Positions 1 through 5,391 are shown, numbered from the stretch's first letter. The stretch is DNA of 5,391 nt from Thiotrichaceae bacterium UBA7359 (GCA_905182825.1 CAJJDJ010000163.1:1-5391), one strand, 5' to 3'. Made by a program: numbers and translations. The notes: a model not told the origin generated them from the letters alone.

Positions 1-766
1 TTTCGTCGAGATCTGCGGATGGATTCACACGTCGCGAGCCAAAGATTGAGCGCATAACCATTTCATCTGCGCCGATACCGATCGTATAAATTTTCAATTT
101 TTCTCGAGCCGCTAATTCAGCTGCTGCCAGCGGCTCGACCTCACCTGCCGTATTTGCCCCATCGGTTAAGAGTATTAATACTCGGCTTTTGTCATCTTTT
201 TCACGCAATCGTTTGACTGCCAAACCAATCGCATCACCAATTGCCGTAGATTTTCCTGCCAAGCCTATTGCAGATTCATACAACAAGGTTTTAACTGTTA
301 AACGATCAAAAGTTAAAGGTGTTTGTAAATAAGCCTTTTCACCAAACAAAATCAATCCAAGTCGGTCACCTACTCGTCGTTGAATAAACTCCCCTGCAAC
401 ATATTTTGTTGCCGTTAAACGATCAACTTTGTCACCTTTTATTATGAAGTCTTCCACTTCCATGCTACCTGACAGATCAACTGCCAACATGAGGTCACGA
501 CCATTTCTTGGTATCTCAATAAAATCACCTAACCATTGTGGACGCATCGCCGCAATGATCAGGCAAAACCAGACTATAATAGCAATCCAGATCAACCTAT
601 ATTTAACGTTGAGATGATGACCATCATTAGAATGCATGCTGAATTCTGTCAGAAATGGAACGCGCAGGGCCGCTTCATTGACTACTTCGACAGGCGGAAA
701 TAGAAAACGAATAATTAATGGTAAAGGTAGTAACGCTGCCATCCAAGGCCATTCAAAATGAATCAT
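1..766 (-). CDS. BatA-type von Willebrand factor A (VWA) membrane protein, 3' end missing
   Basis: The reading frame opens with ATG at 766 and stays open to the left edge, giving 255 residues of a protein that normally has about 320-350. It starts with a hydrophobic segment (about residues 8-23) and a second membrane segment (about 58-76), followed by a VWA domain. The metal-ion-dependent adhesion site (MIDAS) looks complete: DLSGS at 97-101, the threonine in STAIGD at T174, and LLTDG with D202. This pattern fits the BatA/aerotolerance-type VWA proteins encoded beside MoxR ATPases, with the VWA domain in the periplasm and a C-terminal membrane helix that would lie beyond the edge. The start overlaps the stop of the DUF4381 gene by 4 nt (ATGA), and an AAGGA site lies 9 nt upstream, so the start is well supported. 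The partner or substrate is unknown. The family call is firm; the Bat role is inferred from context. Confidence 0.93.
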   Translation of the reverse strand, partial: MIHFEWPWMAALLPLPLIIRFLFPPVEVVNEAALRVPFLTEFSMHSNDGHHLNVKYRLIWIAIIVWFCLIIAAMRPQWLGDFIEIPRNGRDLMLAVDLSGSMEVEDFIIKGDKVDRLTATKYVAGEFIQRRVGDRLGLILFGEKAYLQTPLTFDRLTVKTLLYESAIGLAGKSTAIGDAIGLAVKRLREKDDKSRVLILLTDGANTAGEVEPLAAAELAAREKLKIYTIGIGADEMVMRSIFGSRRVNPSADLDE

Positions 767-1266
767 TTCTTGTCATCCTTACGTTCACCAAATTTGTCAA
801 CCAAGGTTGAAATTAAAGCAATCAATTCATTACTATCAAATCTCGGGTTAGCTTGATATGGCGCTTCAATCAAAACACGGCCTATACCATTACCAAATTC
901 ATTATTATTTGAATATTGATCTAGAAACTTCAACCACTCTTCCCCAGTCAATCCTGCAGATTCCTTACGAGGAAAAACACTGATACTCAAACGTCGAATT
1001 AATTCCGACAGTTCTTTTATCAAGTTTGATTTATTTTGGCTGATACTAAAATCAGTTTTTATTCTTTCTAATTCTTGTTTAGCTAAATACAACGCAGATA
1101 TTTTATGATTACGATAACGTCGAATTAAATGTATTGTTGACAATACAAAAATGAAAAAAAATATCATTAATATCCACCATCCCGATGCAAGTGGCCACAA
1201 TGAAACAGGGTCAGGTAAATGGATGTCACGCAACGGCAAACTCGCTGAATCAGTGTCCTGCATCAT
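763..1266 (-). CDS. DUF4381 single-pass membrane protein of a MoxR/Bat operon
   Basis: This gene encodes 167 residues. The N-terminus has the family hallmark LRDIHLPDP (12-20) followed by VSLWPLASGWW (21-31), which leads into one membrane helix at about 28-48. A basic stretch (RRYRNHK, 49-55) follows, so the rest of the protein is probably cytoplasmic. The C-terminal part is a mostly helical, charged domain containing GLTGEEWLKFLD (about 105-116), typical of the family. DUF4381 proteins are found almost only between DUF58 and VWA genes in MoxR operons. Their biochemical role is not known; a membrane-tethered accessory or scaffold is a reasonable guess. The start ATGATG overlaps the DUF58 stop by 4 nt, and a GAGGG sequence lies 12 nt upstream, a rather long spacing. 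The second ATG is equally possible and would shorten the protein by one residue. Its own stop overlaps the VWA start. Confidence 0.9.
   Translation of the reverse strand: MMQDTDSASLPLRDIHLPDPVSLWPLASGWWILMIFFFIFVLSTIHLIRRYRNHKISALYLAKQELERIKTDFSISQNKSNLIKELSELIRRLSISVFPRKESAGLTGEEWLKFLDQYSNNNEFGNGIGRVLIEAPYQANPRFDSNELIALISTLVDKFGERKDDKK
776..780 (-). promoter_or_regulatory. Ribosome binding site of the VWA gene
   Basis: On the minus strand AAGGA lies 9 nt before the ATG at 766, inside the last codons of the DUF4381 gene. It supports the start that overlaps the upstream stop codon and suggests coupled translation. Confidence 0.6.
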
Positions 1267-2192
1267 CTGGATCGAAGACCCTCTTTTATAACTTTTTCAG
1301 GGTCATCTTCAGTACGGCAACAAAGATAATTCATGTGACACGATCGTGCCGTTTTTGTTAATAATTCTTTGTGTGTATTAAATTTATTGGTGTGAACATC
1401 TATGAAATCTTGATTATATGTATCAAATTCTAATTCTTGTTTTCCATTTGTAATCCTATAATTTCCGGCCGGTGGCAAATACTCTTCTAGCCAATCATAT
1501 ATATGTACCATAATCACTTCATTATGCTGTCGCATACGAATAAGATGAGAGCGGCAATCTTCATCAAGTCCTCGAAAGTCACTCAATAAGATGACCATAC
1601 TGCCGGGCTTTACCAGTCGACGCAGATTGATTAACGAGTGTAACAAGCCCTGTTGATTTTCTTCATTACTCTCAGGCTGTTGCCAACTGGGATGCTCAAC
1701 CATCTGTTTGATAAGTCTTAGTACTGCAGATTTTCCACGTTGCGGTTTTAATTCGTGATGAACTGTATCAGAAAATACAATACCACCTACACGATCGCCT
1801 TGTCTTTGCGCAGTCCATGCAAATAAACTAGCAAGTTCAGCCGCAATAACCGCCTTAAATTTTCCACGAGTCGCAAAAAACATAGGCGCTCTAAAATCCA
1901 GCCAAAGATGAACTGGACGTTCACGTTCTTCCCGAAATAGTTTTGTATGCGCTTTACCCGTACGCGCTGTTACTCGCCAATCGATATTTCGAATATCATC
2001 ACCGGGTTGATATAGTCTTGATTCATCATACTCCATACCCCGTCCTTTAAAGGCCGACTGATAATCGCCCGCTTGCAGCGCGCCAATTAATCCGGATTTA
2101 AGTGACAAACCACGACTTTTTTTACTCAAGGCGATCAAACGTGCCATTGTGATATTCGCCGGTGTTGAAATTTCTTCAGAGGCTACAGCCAT
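1263..2192 (-). CDS. DUF58 domain protein, partner of the MoxR ATPase
   Basis: This gene encodes 309 residues. The DUF58 signature is clear: GRGMEYDESRLYQPGDD (50-66) followed by IRNIDWRVTARTG (67-79), then FREERERP (86-93). The middle and C-terminal part have a VWA-like fold, with strands at VHLWLD (94-99), GDRVGGIVFSD (132-142) and MVILLSDFRGLD (199-210). The usual DxSxS metal site is changed here to D99-F-R-A-P103, although D205 of the later strand is kept, so metal binding may be weak or absent. No signal peptide or membrane helix is visible, so it is probably cytoplasmic or bound through DUF4381. DUF58 proteins occur almost always with MoxR ATPases and are presumed to act with them. The gene starts 11 nt after the MoxR stop and has no convincing Shine-Dalgarno site there, so it probably depends on coupling to MoxR translation. 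A later start at M16 is possible but less likely. Confidence 0.93.
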   Translation of the reverse strand: MAVASEEISTPANITMARLIALSKKSRGLSLKSGLIGALQAGDYQSAFKGRGMEYDESRLYQPGDDIRNIDWRVTARTGKAHTKLFREERERPVHLWLDFRAPMFFATRGKFKAVIAAELASLFAWTAQRQGDRVGGIVFSDTVHHELKPQRGKSAVLRLIKQMVEHPSWQQPESNEENQQGLLHSLINLRRLVKPGSMVILLSDFRGLDEDCRSHLIRMRQHNEVIMVHIYDWLEEYLPPAGNYRITNGKQELEFDTYNQDFIDVHTNKFNTHKELLTKTARSCHMNYLCCRTEDDPEKVIKEGLRSR

Positions 2193-2203
2193 TTCAAGTA
2201 TAC

Positions 2204-3166
2204 TCAGGGTACAGCGATGCGTGATATTAACTCTGATATTACGGTATCGGTCGTAATGCCCTCTGCTTCCGCCTCATAATTTAAGATCAAACGATGGCGT
2301 AACACTTCATGAGCAACAGCTTGAACATCTTCAGGTCCGACATAATCACGTTGTTGCAACCATGCATGAGCACGCGCACATCTATCTAAGGTAATAGTCG
2401 CTCGTGGACTGGCACCATATTGCAACCACTGATTAAGATCATCCCCATAGACACTTAAATTTCTAGTTGCGAGAACAATTTGTAATAAATACTGTTCAAT
2501 ATTATCCGCCATATAAAGTGACAAAACTTCATCACGGGCGGTGAATATATCCTGCTGTTTTATCGGTATCATCACCTCAGCCTCTGATGACTGTTTCGCT
2601 TCAGCCCTTGCCAGCTTCAAAATATTATATTCTTCTTCAGCACTAGGATAATCTATCGTCACATGCATCAGAAATCGATCTAGCTGTGCCTCGGGTAGTG
2701 GATAGGTGCCTTCCTGTTCGATAGGGTTCTGTGTTGCCATCACCAAAAACAAACCAGGCAAAGTATATGTTTTTTTACCAACGGTGATTTGTCGTTCGGC
2801 CATTGCTTCTAATAGAGCTGACTGAACCTTGGCCGGTGCACGATTAATTTCATCAGCAAGCACCAAGTTGTGAAACAAAGGTCCCTGTTGAAAGACAAAG
2901 CTGCCTTCTTGTTGACGATAGATTTCAGTGCCGGTTAAATCAGCAGGTAATAGATCCGGCGTAAATTGAATACGGTGAAAATCACCTTCGATCCCATCGG
3001 CCAAAACTTTGATCGCTCGTGTCTTCGCCAGACCCGGTGCACCTTCTACGAGTAAGTGACCATCAGCTAACAAGCCAATCAATAAACGGTTGACCAGTTG
3101 TTTTTGGCCGACAATATGCTTTCCAATATATGATTGGAGTCGATGGAATTCAGAAATAACAGACAT
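2204..3166 (-). CDS. MoxR-family AAA+ ATPase
   Basis: From the chosen ATG at 3166 the protein has 320 residues, the usual size for MoxR. The AAA+ motifs appear in order: Walker A GAPGLAKT (42-49), the Walker B region LVLADEINRA with D105 and E106, sensor 1 ATQNP (N147), the QLDRF arginine-finger region (R164), and sensor 2 GASPRA (R255). The C-terminal part has the helical lid with DYVGPEDVQAVAHEVLRHR (274-292). MoxR ATPases are thought to act as chaperones that remodel or mature protein complexes, including metal insertion, together with VWA-type partners. The frame can be extended to an in-frame ATG at 3196 or a TTG at 3205, but neither has a clear ribosome site. The ATG at 3166 has AAGAG 6 nt upstream and begins MSVISEFHRLQSYIG, which matches normal MoxR N-termini. 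This is the first gene of the minus-strand operon. Confidence 0.96.
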   Translation of the reverse strand: MSVISEFHRLQSYIGKHIVGQKQLVNRLLIGLLADGHLLVEGAPGLAKTRAIKVLADGIEGDFHRIQFTPDLLPADLTGTEIYRQQEGSFVFQQGPLFHNLVLADEINRAPAKVQSALLEAMAERQITVGKKTYTLPGLFLVMATQNPIEQEGTYPLPEAQLDRFLMHVTIDYPSAEEEYNILKLARAEAKQSSEAEVMIPIKQQDIFTARDEVLSLYMADNIEQYLLQIVLATRNLSVYGDDLNQWLQYGASPRATITLDRCARAHAWLQQRDYVGPEDVQAVAHEVLRHRLILNYEAEAEGITTDTVISELISRIAVP

Positions 3167-3172
3167 ATAAGA

Positions 3173-3177
3173 CTCTT
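3173..3177 (-). promoter_or_regulatory. Ribosome binding site that decides the MoxR start
   Basis: AAGAG on the minus strand lies 6 nt before the ATG at 3166. The sequence in front of the upstream in-frame starts (ATG 3196, TTG 3205) has no purine-rich site at a suitable distance, so the 320-residue form is preferred. Confidence 0.5.
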
Positions 3178-3244
3178 GTTTTTTGTGTTTAATCATTGTA
3201 GACAATTAAATTCAGGAAAATATCCCTTAAATTTTACGGAAAAG

Positions 3245-3284
3245 GTAATGTTTCCTACTAGACCATTTTTTTGGAAAAAATTAC
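3245..3284 (-). repeat. Imperfect inverted repeat in the leader of the MoxR operon
   Basis: GTAAT (3245-3249) and TTTCC (3251-3255) are complementary to ATTAC (3280-3284) and GGAAA (3273-3277). This would give a ten-pair stem with a small internal loop (one base against two) and a 17-nt A/T-rich terminal loop. It lies between the candidate promoter and the MoxR start, so it would form in the 5' leader RNA. The loop side includes a run of Ts, so chance is a serious alternative. Confidence 0.3.
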
Positions 3285-3306
3285 TAGCACACAGAATAAG
3301 TACGGT

Positions 3307-3336
3307 ATTGTATCTGTTTTTTATCATCAGCGTTAA
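3307..3336 (-). promoter_or_regulatory. Weak candidate sigma70-type promoter for the MoxR operon
   Basis: On the minus strand TTAACG (3336-3331) and TACAAT (3312-3307) are separated by 18 nt. They match the consensus -35 at four of six and the -10 at five of six positions. Transcription would start near 3300 and give a leader of about 130 nt. It is the best pair I found upstream of MoxR, but such matches are common in A/T-rich sequence. Confidence 0.3.
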
Positions 3337-3380
3337 TAATGAAGCTATGCCAAAGGCCGTCATATTGATTATTAAATAAA

Positions 3381-3406
3381 CTCAAAAGAACACATCCTTG
3401 TGTGTT
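3381..3406 (-). terminator. Terminator-like hairpin after the NTF2-like gene
   Basis: On the minus strand AACACA (3406-3401) and TGTGTT (3394-3389) form a six-pair stem around the loop CAAGGA, followed by CTTTTGAG. It begins 11 nt after the stop codon at 3417. The stem is short and A/T-rich and the T tract is only four bases, so termination strength is doubtful, but the position is right. It may also reduce read-through into the MoxR operon. Confidence 0.45.
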
Positions 3407-3416
3407 GAATTTATAA

Positions 3417-3857
3417 TTAGTTCCAACTCTGGAGTTTGATTTTCCAATTACCGTCATTTTGTCTTTCTAAAACATTAGTGATATTTCCATCAAGCTTAAT
3501 TTTATTACCATCAACGCCAATTCTTATCGCTTCCCAAAGCGCTGTTGTATATGCTGTACTTTCTCTAACTTGCGTATCAACATTTGAAATAGAATATTCG
3601 TTAAAACCTGCTTCCCTTAAGTTATTCAAATAATTAGTAATGGCTATGGGGCCTTCAAGGATTTCACTACTCGGTGGGAATACCATTGCGTCATGTGTAT
3701 ATAAATTAACTAAACTCATTGTATTATCATTGTTATAATTGATAACCCATAAAGAATCAATCATTCCCAAATCGACAATTTTTAGCGTATTAGTTAGTCC
3801 ATAGCTTGAATTTAAAAGTAATATTGATAGTAGAATTAGATATCTCATGTTTTTCAT
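3417..3857 (-). CDS. Exported NTF2-like (DUF4440/SgcJ-type) small protein
   Basis: This gene encodes 146 residues. The first 20 or so form a signal peptide: KNMR, a hydrophobic core at about 6-16, and a likely cleavage after SSYG (17-20). There is no lipobox cysteine. The mature part fits the NTF2-like/ketosteroid-isomerase cone fold of the SgcJ and DUF4440 group: an N-terminal helix with a short NNDNTMSLVNLYTHDAMVFPP stretch (42-62), then LEGPIAITNYLNNL (67-80), and a C-terminal sheet ending in NDGNWKIKLQSWN (134-146), where the W-x-I and terminal W-N are family features. Such proteins bind small hydrophobic molecules or act as isomerases or cyclases, but many have no known activity, and no catalytic pair can be assigned here. 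It would act in the periplasm. It has its own promoter and is divergent from a LysR regulator 127 nt away, which may control it. The start is supported by AGGAG 8 nt upstream. Confidence 0.82.
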   Translation of the reverse strand: MKNMRYLILLSILLLNSSYGLTNTLKIVDLGMIDSLWVINYNNDNTMSLVNLYTHDAMVFPPSSEILEGPIAITNYLNNLREAGFNEYSISNVDTQVRESTAYTTALWEAIRIGVDGNKIKLDGNITNVLERQNDGNWKIKLQSWN

Positions 3858-3865
3858 GATTGAAA

Positions 3866-3870
3866 CTCCT
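3866..3870 (-). promoter_or_regulatory. Ribosome binding site of the NTF2-like gene
   Basis: A consensus AGGAG on the minus strand lies 8 nt before the ATG at 3857. It selects this start over the second in-frame ATG at 3848, which would remove the first three residues of the signal peptide. Confidence 0.7.
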
Positions 3871-3901
3871 ATTAGTTAATCTGGGTTTGTGCGTTGCAAT
3901 A

Positions 3902-3930
3902 AATATAGATAGGATATCTCTCTTACACAA
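3902..3930 (-). promoter_or_regulatory. Candidate sigma70-type promoter of the NTF2-like gene
   Basis: On the minus strand TTGTGT (3930-3925) is followed after exactly 17 nt by TATATT (3907-3902). The -10 matches the consensus at five of six positions, the -35 only at its TTG. The start of transcription would be near 3895, leaving a leader of about 37 nt that contains the AGGAG site. The spacing and position make this the best promoter candidate in the window. Confidence 0.5.
3907..3919. promoter_or_regulatory. Dyad AGATA-GGA-TATCT, candidate operator
   Basis: A perfect 5-bp inverted repeat with a 3-bp centre sits in the spacer of the candidate promoter of the NTF2-like gene and touches its -10 element. 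It is 66 nt upstream of the divergent LysR gene, a normal distance for a LysR-type binding site. Binding here would be expected to block the leftward promoter. It is short, and its link to this LysR protein is inferred from position only. Confidence 0.35.
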
Positions 3931-3972
3931 CAGTATTTTTGTTCATAAACTTATTCCAAAAAAGGCATAATC

Positions 3973-3977
3973 AGGTG
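3973..3977 (+). promoter_or_regulatory. Ribosome binding site of the LysR gene
   Basis: AGGTG lies 7 nt before the ATG at 3985 and supports that start. I found no good -35/-10 pair on the plus strand at a sensible distance upstream of it. Confidence 0.55.
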
Positions 3978-3984
3978 CATACCA

Positions 3985-4905
3985 ATGGATAGATTAACTA
4001 GTATGAGAGTGTTTGCCGCAGTCGCGAGGCTCGGTAGCTTCGCTGCTGCTGCTGAAGAGTTAGATATATCTAATACCATGTGTTCAAAATTCATCCGTGA
4101 TTTAGAAAACAATTTGAGTGCAAGGCTTATCAATAGAACGACAAGACAACTCAGCCTTACTGAAGTGGGTAGTACTTATCACAAAAAAGTTATTGACATA
4201 TTAACTGAAGTTGAAGAAGCGGAGCAGTCTGTCTCTGAATTGCAAAACAAACCTGTTGGTACGCTACGTATTATGTCATTACCGTCCTTTGGGTCTTTTC
4301 ATATTGCTAGAGCAATTAAAGGTTATAAATATCAATATCCAAAAGTCTCCATCGAATTAAATCTTTCAGATGATTTTGAGAACTTAATCGATAGGGGCAT
4401 GGATCTTGCTTTTCGCGTCGGAGAACTTGAAGACTCGAGTGTTGTTGCATTGAAAATATCATCTAGCCGATTGATTGTTTGTGCCTCTCCGGAATATCTA
4501 AAAGAAAATGGCACTCCACAAACGCCAGAAGCATTAAAGAAATATGTTTGTTTAGTAACTTCCAACAATATTATCTTCACGCCACATTGGACTTTCAATA
4601 TAAATGGTGTAAGAACAGAGTTTGATATCAAGAGCGACTATTTGACCTCTAATATCGCAGATTCACTTCGCGTCGCAGCAATAAATGGTAGCGGTCTGAT
4701 ACAACTACCGTCTTATATGATTGGACTTGATATTCAATCAGGTAGGCTCAAGCCTGTGTTAGAAGAATTTGAACCCAAACCATTACCCATCAATTTGGTT
4801 TATGCTCACCGCAAGCATCTGTCCGTCAAAATCAGAAGTTTTGTTGACTACATGCAAGGATATTTTGAAACACCACCCTATTGGGATAAATGGATGTTTG
4901 AATAA
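3985..4905 (+). CDS. LysR-type transcriptional regulator (CrgA/DmlR-like group)
   Basis: This gene encodes 306 residues, the normal length for a LysR regulator. The N-terminal winged helix-turn-helix is typical: MDRLTSMRVFAAVARLGSF (1-19), AAAAEELDISNTMCSKFIRDLE (20-41) and RLINRTTRQLSLTEVG (47-62). A linker helix follows (about 63-88), and then the effector-binding domain, starting GTLRIMSLPSFG (92-103) and including the DLAFRVGEL stretch found in the CrgA/DmlR group. These proteins bind DNA as tetramers and usually control a divergent gene and themselves in response to a small molecule. Here the divergent neighbour is the exported NTF2-like gene, and the next gene downstream is a convergent Old Yellow Enzyme; regulators of this group are often near oxidoreductases. 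The effector cannot be predicted. The recognition helix has M32-C33-S34-K35 where many relatives have a V-S-R/K type sequence. Confidence 0.95.
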   Translation: MDRLTSMRVFAAVARLGSFAAAAEELDISNTMCSKFIRDLENNLSARLINRTTRQLSLTEVGSTYHKKVIDILTEVEEAEQSVSELQNKPVGTLRIMSLPSFGSFHIARAIKGYKYQYPKVSIELNLSDDFENLIDRGMDLAFRVGELEDSSVVALKISSSRLIVCASPEYLKENGTPQTPEALKKYVCLVTSNNIIFTPHWTFNINGVRTEFDIKSDYLTSNIADSLRVAAINGSGLIQLPSYMIGLDIQSGRLKPVLEEFEPKPLPINLVYAHRKHLSVKIRSFVDYMQGYFETPPYWDKWMFE

Positions 4906-4960
4906 GAACAACTTAGTTTTATGGCACTATTTTCTATACAACACTATCAGATACTGAAAT

Positions 4961-4981
4961 AGCAATTTTTATTTTCTTGCT
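4961..4981. terminator. Weak hairpin between convergent genes
   Basis: AGCAA (4961-4965) and TTGCT (4977-4981) are complementary, with an 11-nt loop, in the 107-nt gap between the convergent LysR and Old Yellow Enzyme genes. T-rich sequence follows on the plus strand. With a bulge the stem can extend through AATA/TATT. It could end LysR transcription, but the stem is weak. Confidence 0.28.
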
Positions 4982-4997
4982 TATTAATTTTATATTT

Positions 4998-5016
4998 AAA
5001 AAAAATAAACGTTTAT
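4998..5016 (-). terminator. Palindrome plus T8 run at the end of the Old Yellow Enzyme gene
   Basis: A perfect 12-bp palindrome, ATAAACGTTTAT (5005-5016), contains the TAA stop codon and on the minus strand runs directly into eight Ts (down to 4998). As RNA it would form only a four-pair stem, so it is a poor intrinsic terminator by itself. The T run at this exact place still suggests transcript ending nearby. Confidence 0.3.
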
Positions 5017-5391
5017 GACTCTTTCTGATATGCGGGAAAATCAATATAGCCTTCTTCACTAGAGGCATACCAAATTCCTGCTGGTCCTTCCTCAGATAAG
5101 GGCCAATCATTTGTGAAACGTTCAACTAAATCAGGGTTACTAATAAATGGCCGTCCGAATGCGATCAAATCAGCATATTGTTTGTTGATGGCTTCTTCTG
5201 CAGTTTCTAGAGTATATCCGCAATTACCCATTAGAGTACCTTTGAATACCTTTCGAAAATCTGCGAGAGTCATAGCTTCACCTTGCTCATGAAAACCAAA
5301 AGCCAAGCCATCCATGACATGTAAATAAGCTAGTGAAAAATTATTTAATTGTTCAACTACAAAGATAAATTGCTCTCGAAAATCAGTGGAC
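5013..5391 (-). CDS. Old Yellow Enzyme family NADH:flavin oxidoreductase, C-terminal part
   Basis: The frame is open from the right edge to a TAA at 5013-5015 and gives the last 125 residues of a protein that usually has about 350-370. The visible part is the end of the FMN-binding (beta/alpha)8 barrel: LAYLHVMDG (about 20-28), the phosphate-binding strand GTLMGNCGYTLETAEEAI (about 50-67), and the second phosphate-binding segment ADLIAFGRPFISNPDLVERF (about 73-92). It ends in the usual GYIDFPAY tail. Enzymes of this family reduce activated C=C bonds, nitro groups or nitrate esters with NAD(P)H. The active-site His/Asn pair and Tyr lie beyond the edge, so the substrate class and NemA assignment cannot be tested. 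An internal ATG at 5315 is not the start, because the frame and the family similarity continue upstream of it. It is convergent with the LysR gene, which may or may not regulate it. Confidence 0.92.
   Translation of the reverse strand, partial: STDFREQFIFVVEQLNNFSLAYLHVMDGLAFGFHEQGEAMTLADFRKVFKGTLMGNCGYTLETAEEAINKQYADLIAFGRPFISNPDLVERFTNDWPLSEEGPAGIWYASSEEGYIDFPAYQKES

Larger units (their letters stand above)
3167..3416. other. Gene-free region between the MoxR operon and the NTF2-like gene
   Basis: About 250 A/T-rich bases with no convincing gene. It holds the candidate operon promoter, a possible leader stem-loop and, at its right end, the terminator-like hairpin of the NTF2-like gene. A plus-strand frame of 81 codons crosses it, but it begins inside the MoxR gene on the opposite strand and its product resembles no family I recognise. 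Confidence 0.6.

Noticed and set aside
429..617. Plus-strand frame of 62 codons
   Set aside because: It lies wholly antisense to the VWA gene, whose protein sequence matches its family across the same bases.
3167..3205. N-terminal extension of MoxR from TTG 3205 or ATG 3196
   Set aside because: The added residues are lysine-rich and unlike MoxR N-termini, and only the ATG at 3166 has a suitable ribosome site.
3134..3379. Plus-strand frame of 81 codons
   Set aside because: It starts within the MoxR gene on the opposite strand, has no ribosome site, and its product looks like translated A/T-rich noncoding DNA.
3436..3633. Plus-strand frame of 65 codons
   Set aside because: It is antisense to the NTF2-like gene, which has a signal peptide, a strong ribosome site and family features.
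3942..3971. TTCATA-18-CATAAT as a plus-strand promoter for LysR
   Set aside because: Transcription would start only a few bases before the ATG, inside the ribosome binding site, so it is not a credible main promoter.
3951..4133. Minus-strand frame of 60 codons
   Set aside because: It is antisense to the helix-turn-helix region of the LysR gene and has no support.
4332..4631. Minus-strand frame of 99 codons
   Set aside because: It is antisense to the effector domain of the LysR gene and shows no recognisable motif or start signal.
4769..4957. Plus-strand frame of 62 codons
   Set aside because: It is an alternate frame over the end of the LysR gene, and the LysR frame is clearly the coding one.
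4934..5125. Minus-strand frame of 63 codons
   Set aside because: It overlaps the Old Yellow Enzyme C-terminus in another frame and runs into A/T-rich intergenic sequence.

Overview
The window looks like a piece of chromosome from a moderately AT-rich gammaproteobacterium. This rests on the gene order of the left half, the protein style (the DUF4381 N-terminus and the CrgA/DmlR-type LysR regulator) and Shine-Dalgarno-like sites before most genes. I cannot name a genus. I see no rRNA, tRNA, insertion sequence or CRISPR array.

Left part (1-3166, all minus strand): the front of a MoxR/Bat-type operon. Transcription runs right to left: a MoxR AAA+ ATPase (2204-3166), a DUF58 protein (1263-2192), a small single-pass DUF4381 protein (763-1266) and a membrane-anchored von Willebrand factor A protein of the BatA type (1-766, cut by the window edge). 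The last two junctions are ATGA stop/start overlaps and the first gap is only 11 nt, so the genes are probably one translationally coupled transcript. In this family the ATPase is thought to work with the DUF58 and VWA partners in protein maturation, metal insertion or envelope stress. The substrate in this organism cannot be read from sequence. BatB, TPR and BatD-like genes would be expected just beyond the left edge.

Middle (3167-3416): a gene-free stretch with a weak candidate promoter and a possible leader stem-loop for the operon, and at its right end a small terminator-like hairpin for the next gene.

Right part (3417-5391): a small exported NTF2-like/DUF4440 protein (minus, 3417-3857) is divergent from a LysR-type regulator (plus, 3985-4905). 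Their shared intergenic region holds a reasonable sigma70-like promoter for the exported protein, with a dyad AGATA-GGA-TATCT in its spacer, a natural candidate operator. Converging on the LysR gene is the 3' end of an Old Yellow Enzyme flavin oxidoreductase (minus, 5013-5391, continuing off the right edge). The regulator may control the NTF2-like gene and perhaps the oxidoreductase, but that is inference.

Nothing here is clearly a new biological system. The points most worth checking are the altered metal-site motif of the DUF58 protein and the dyad in the divergent promoter region.
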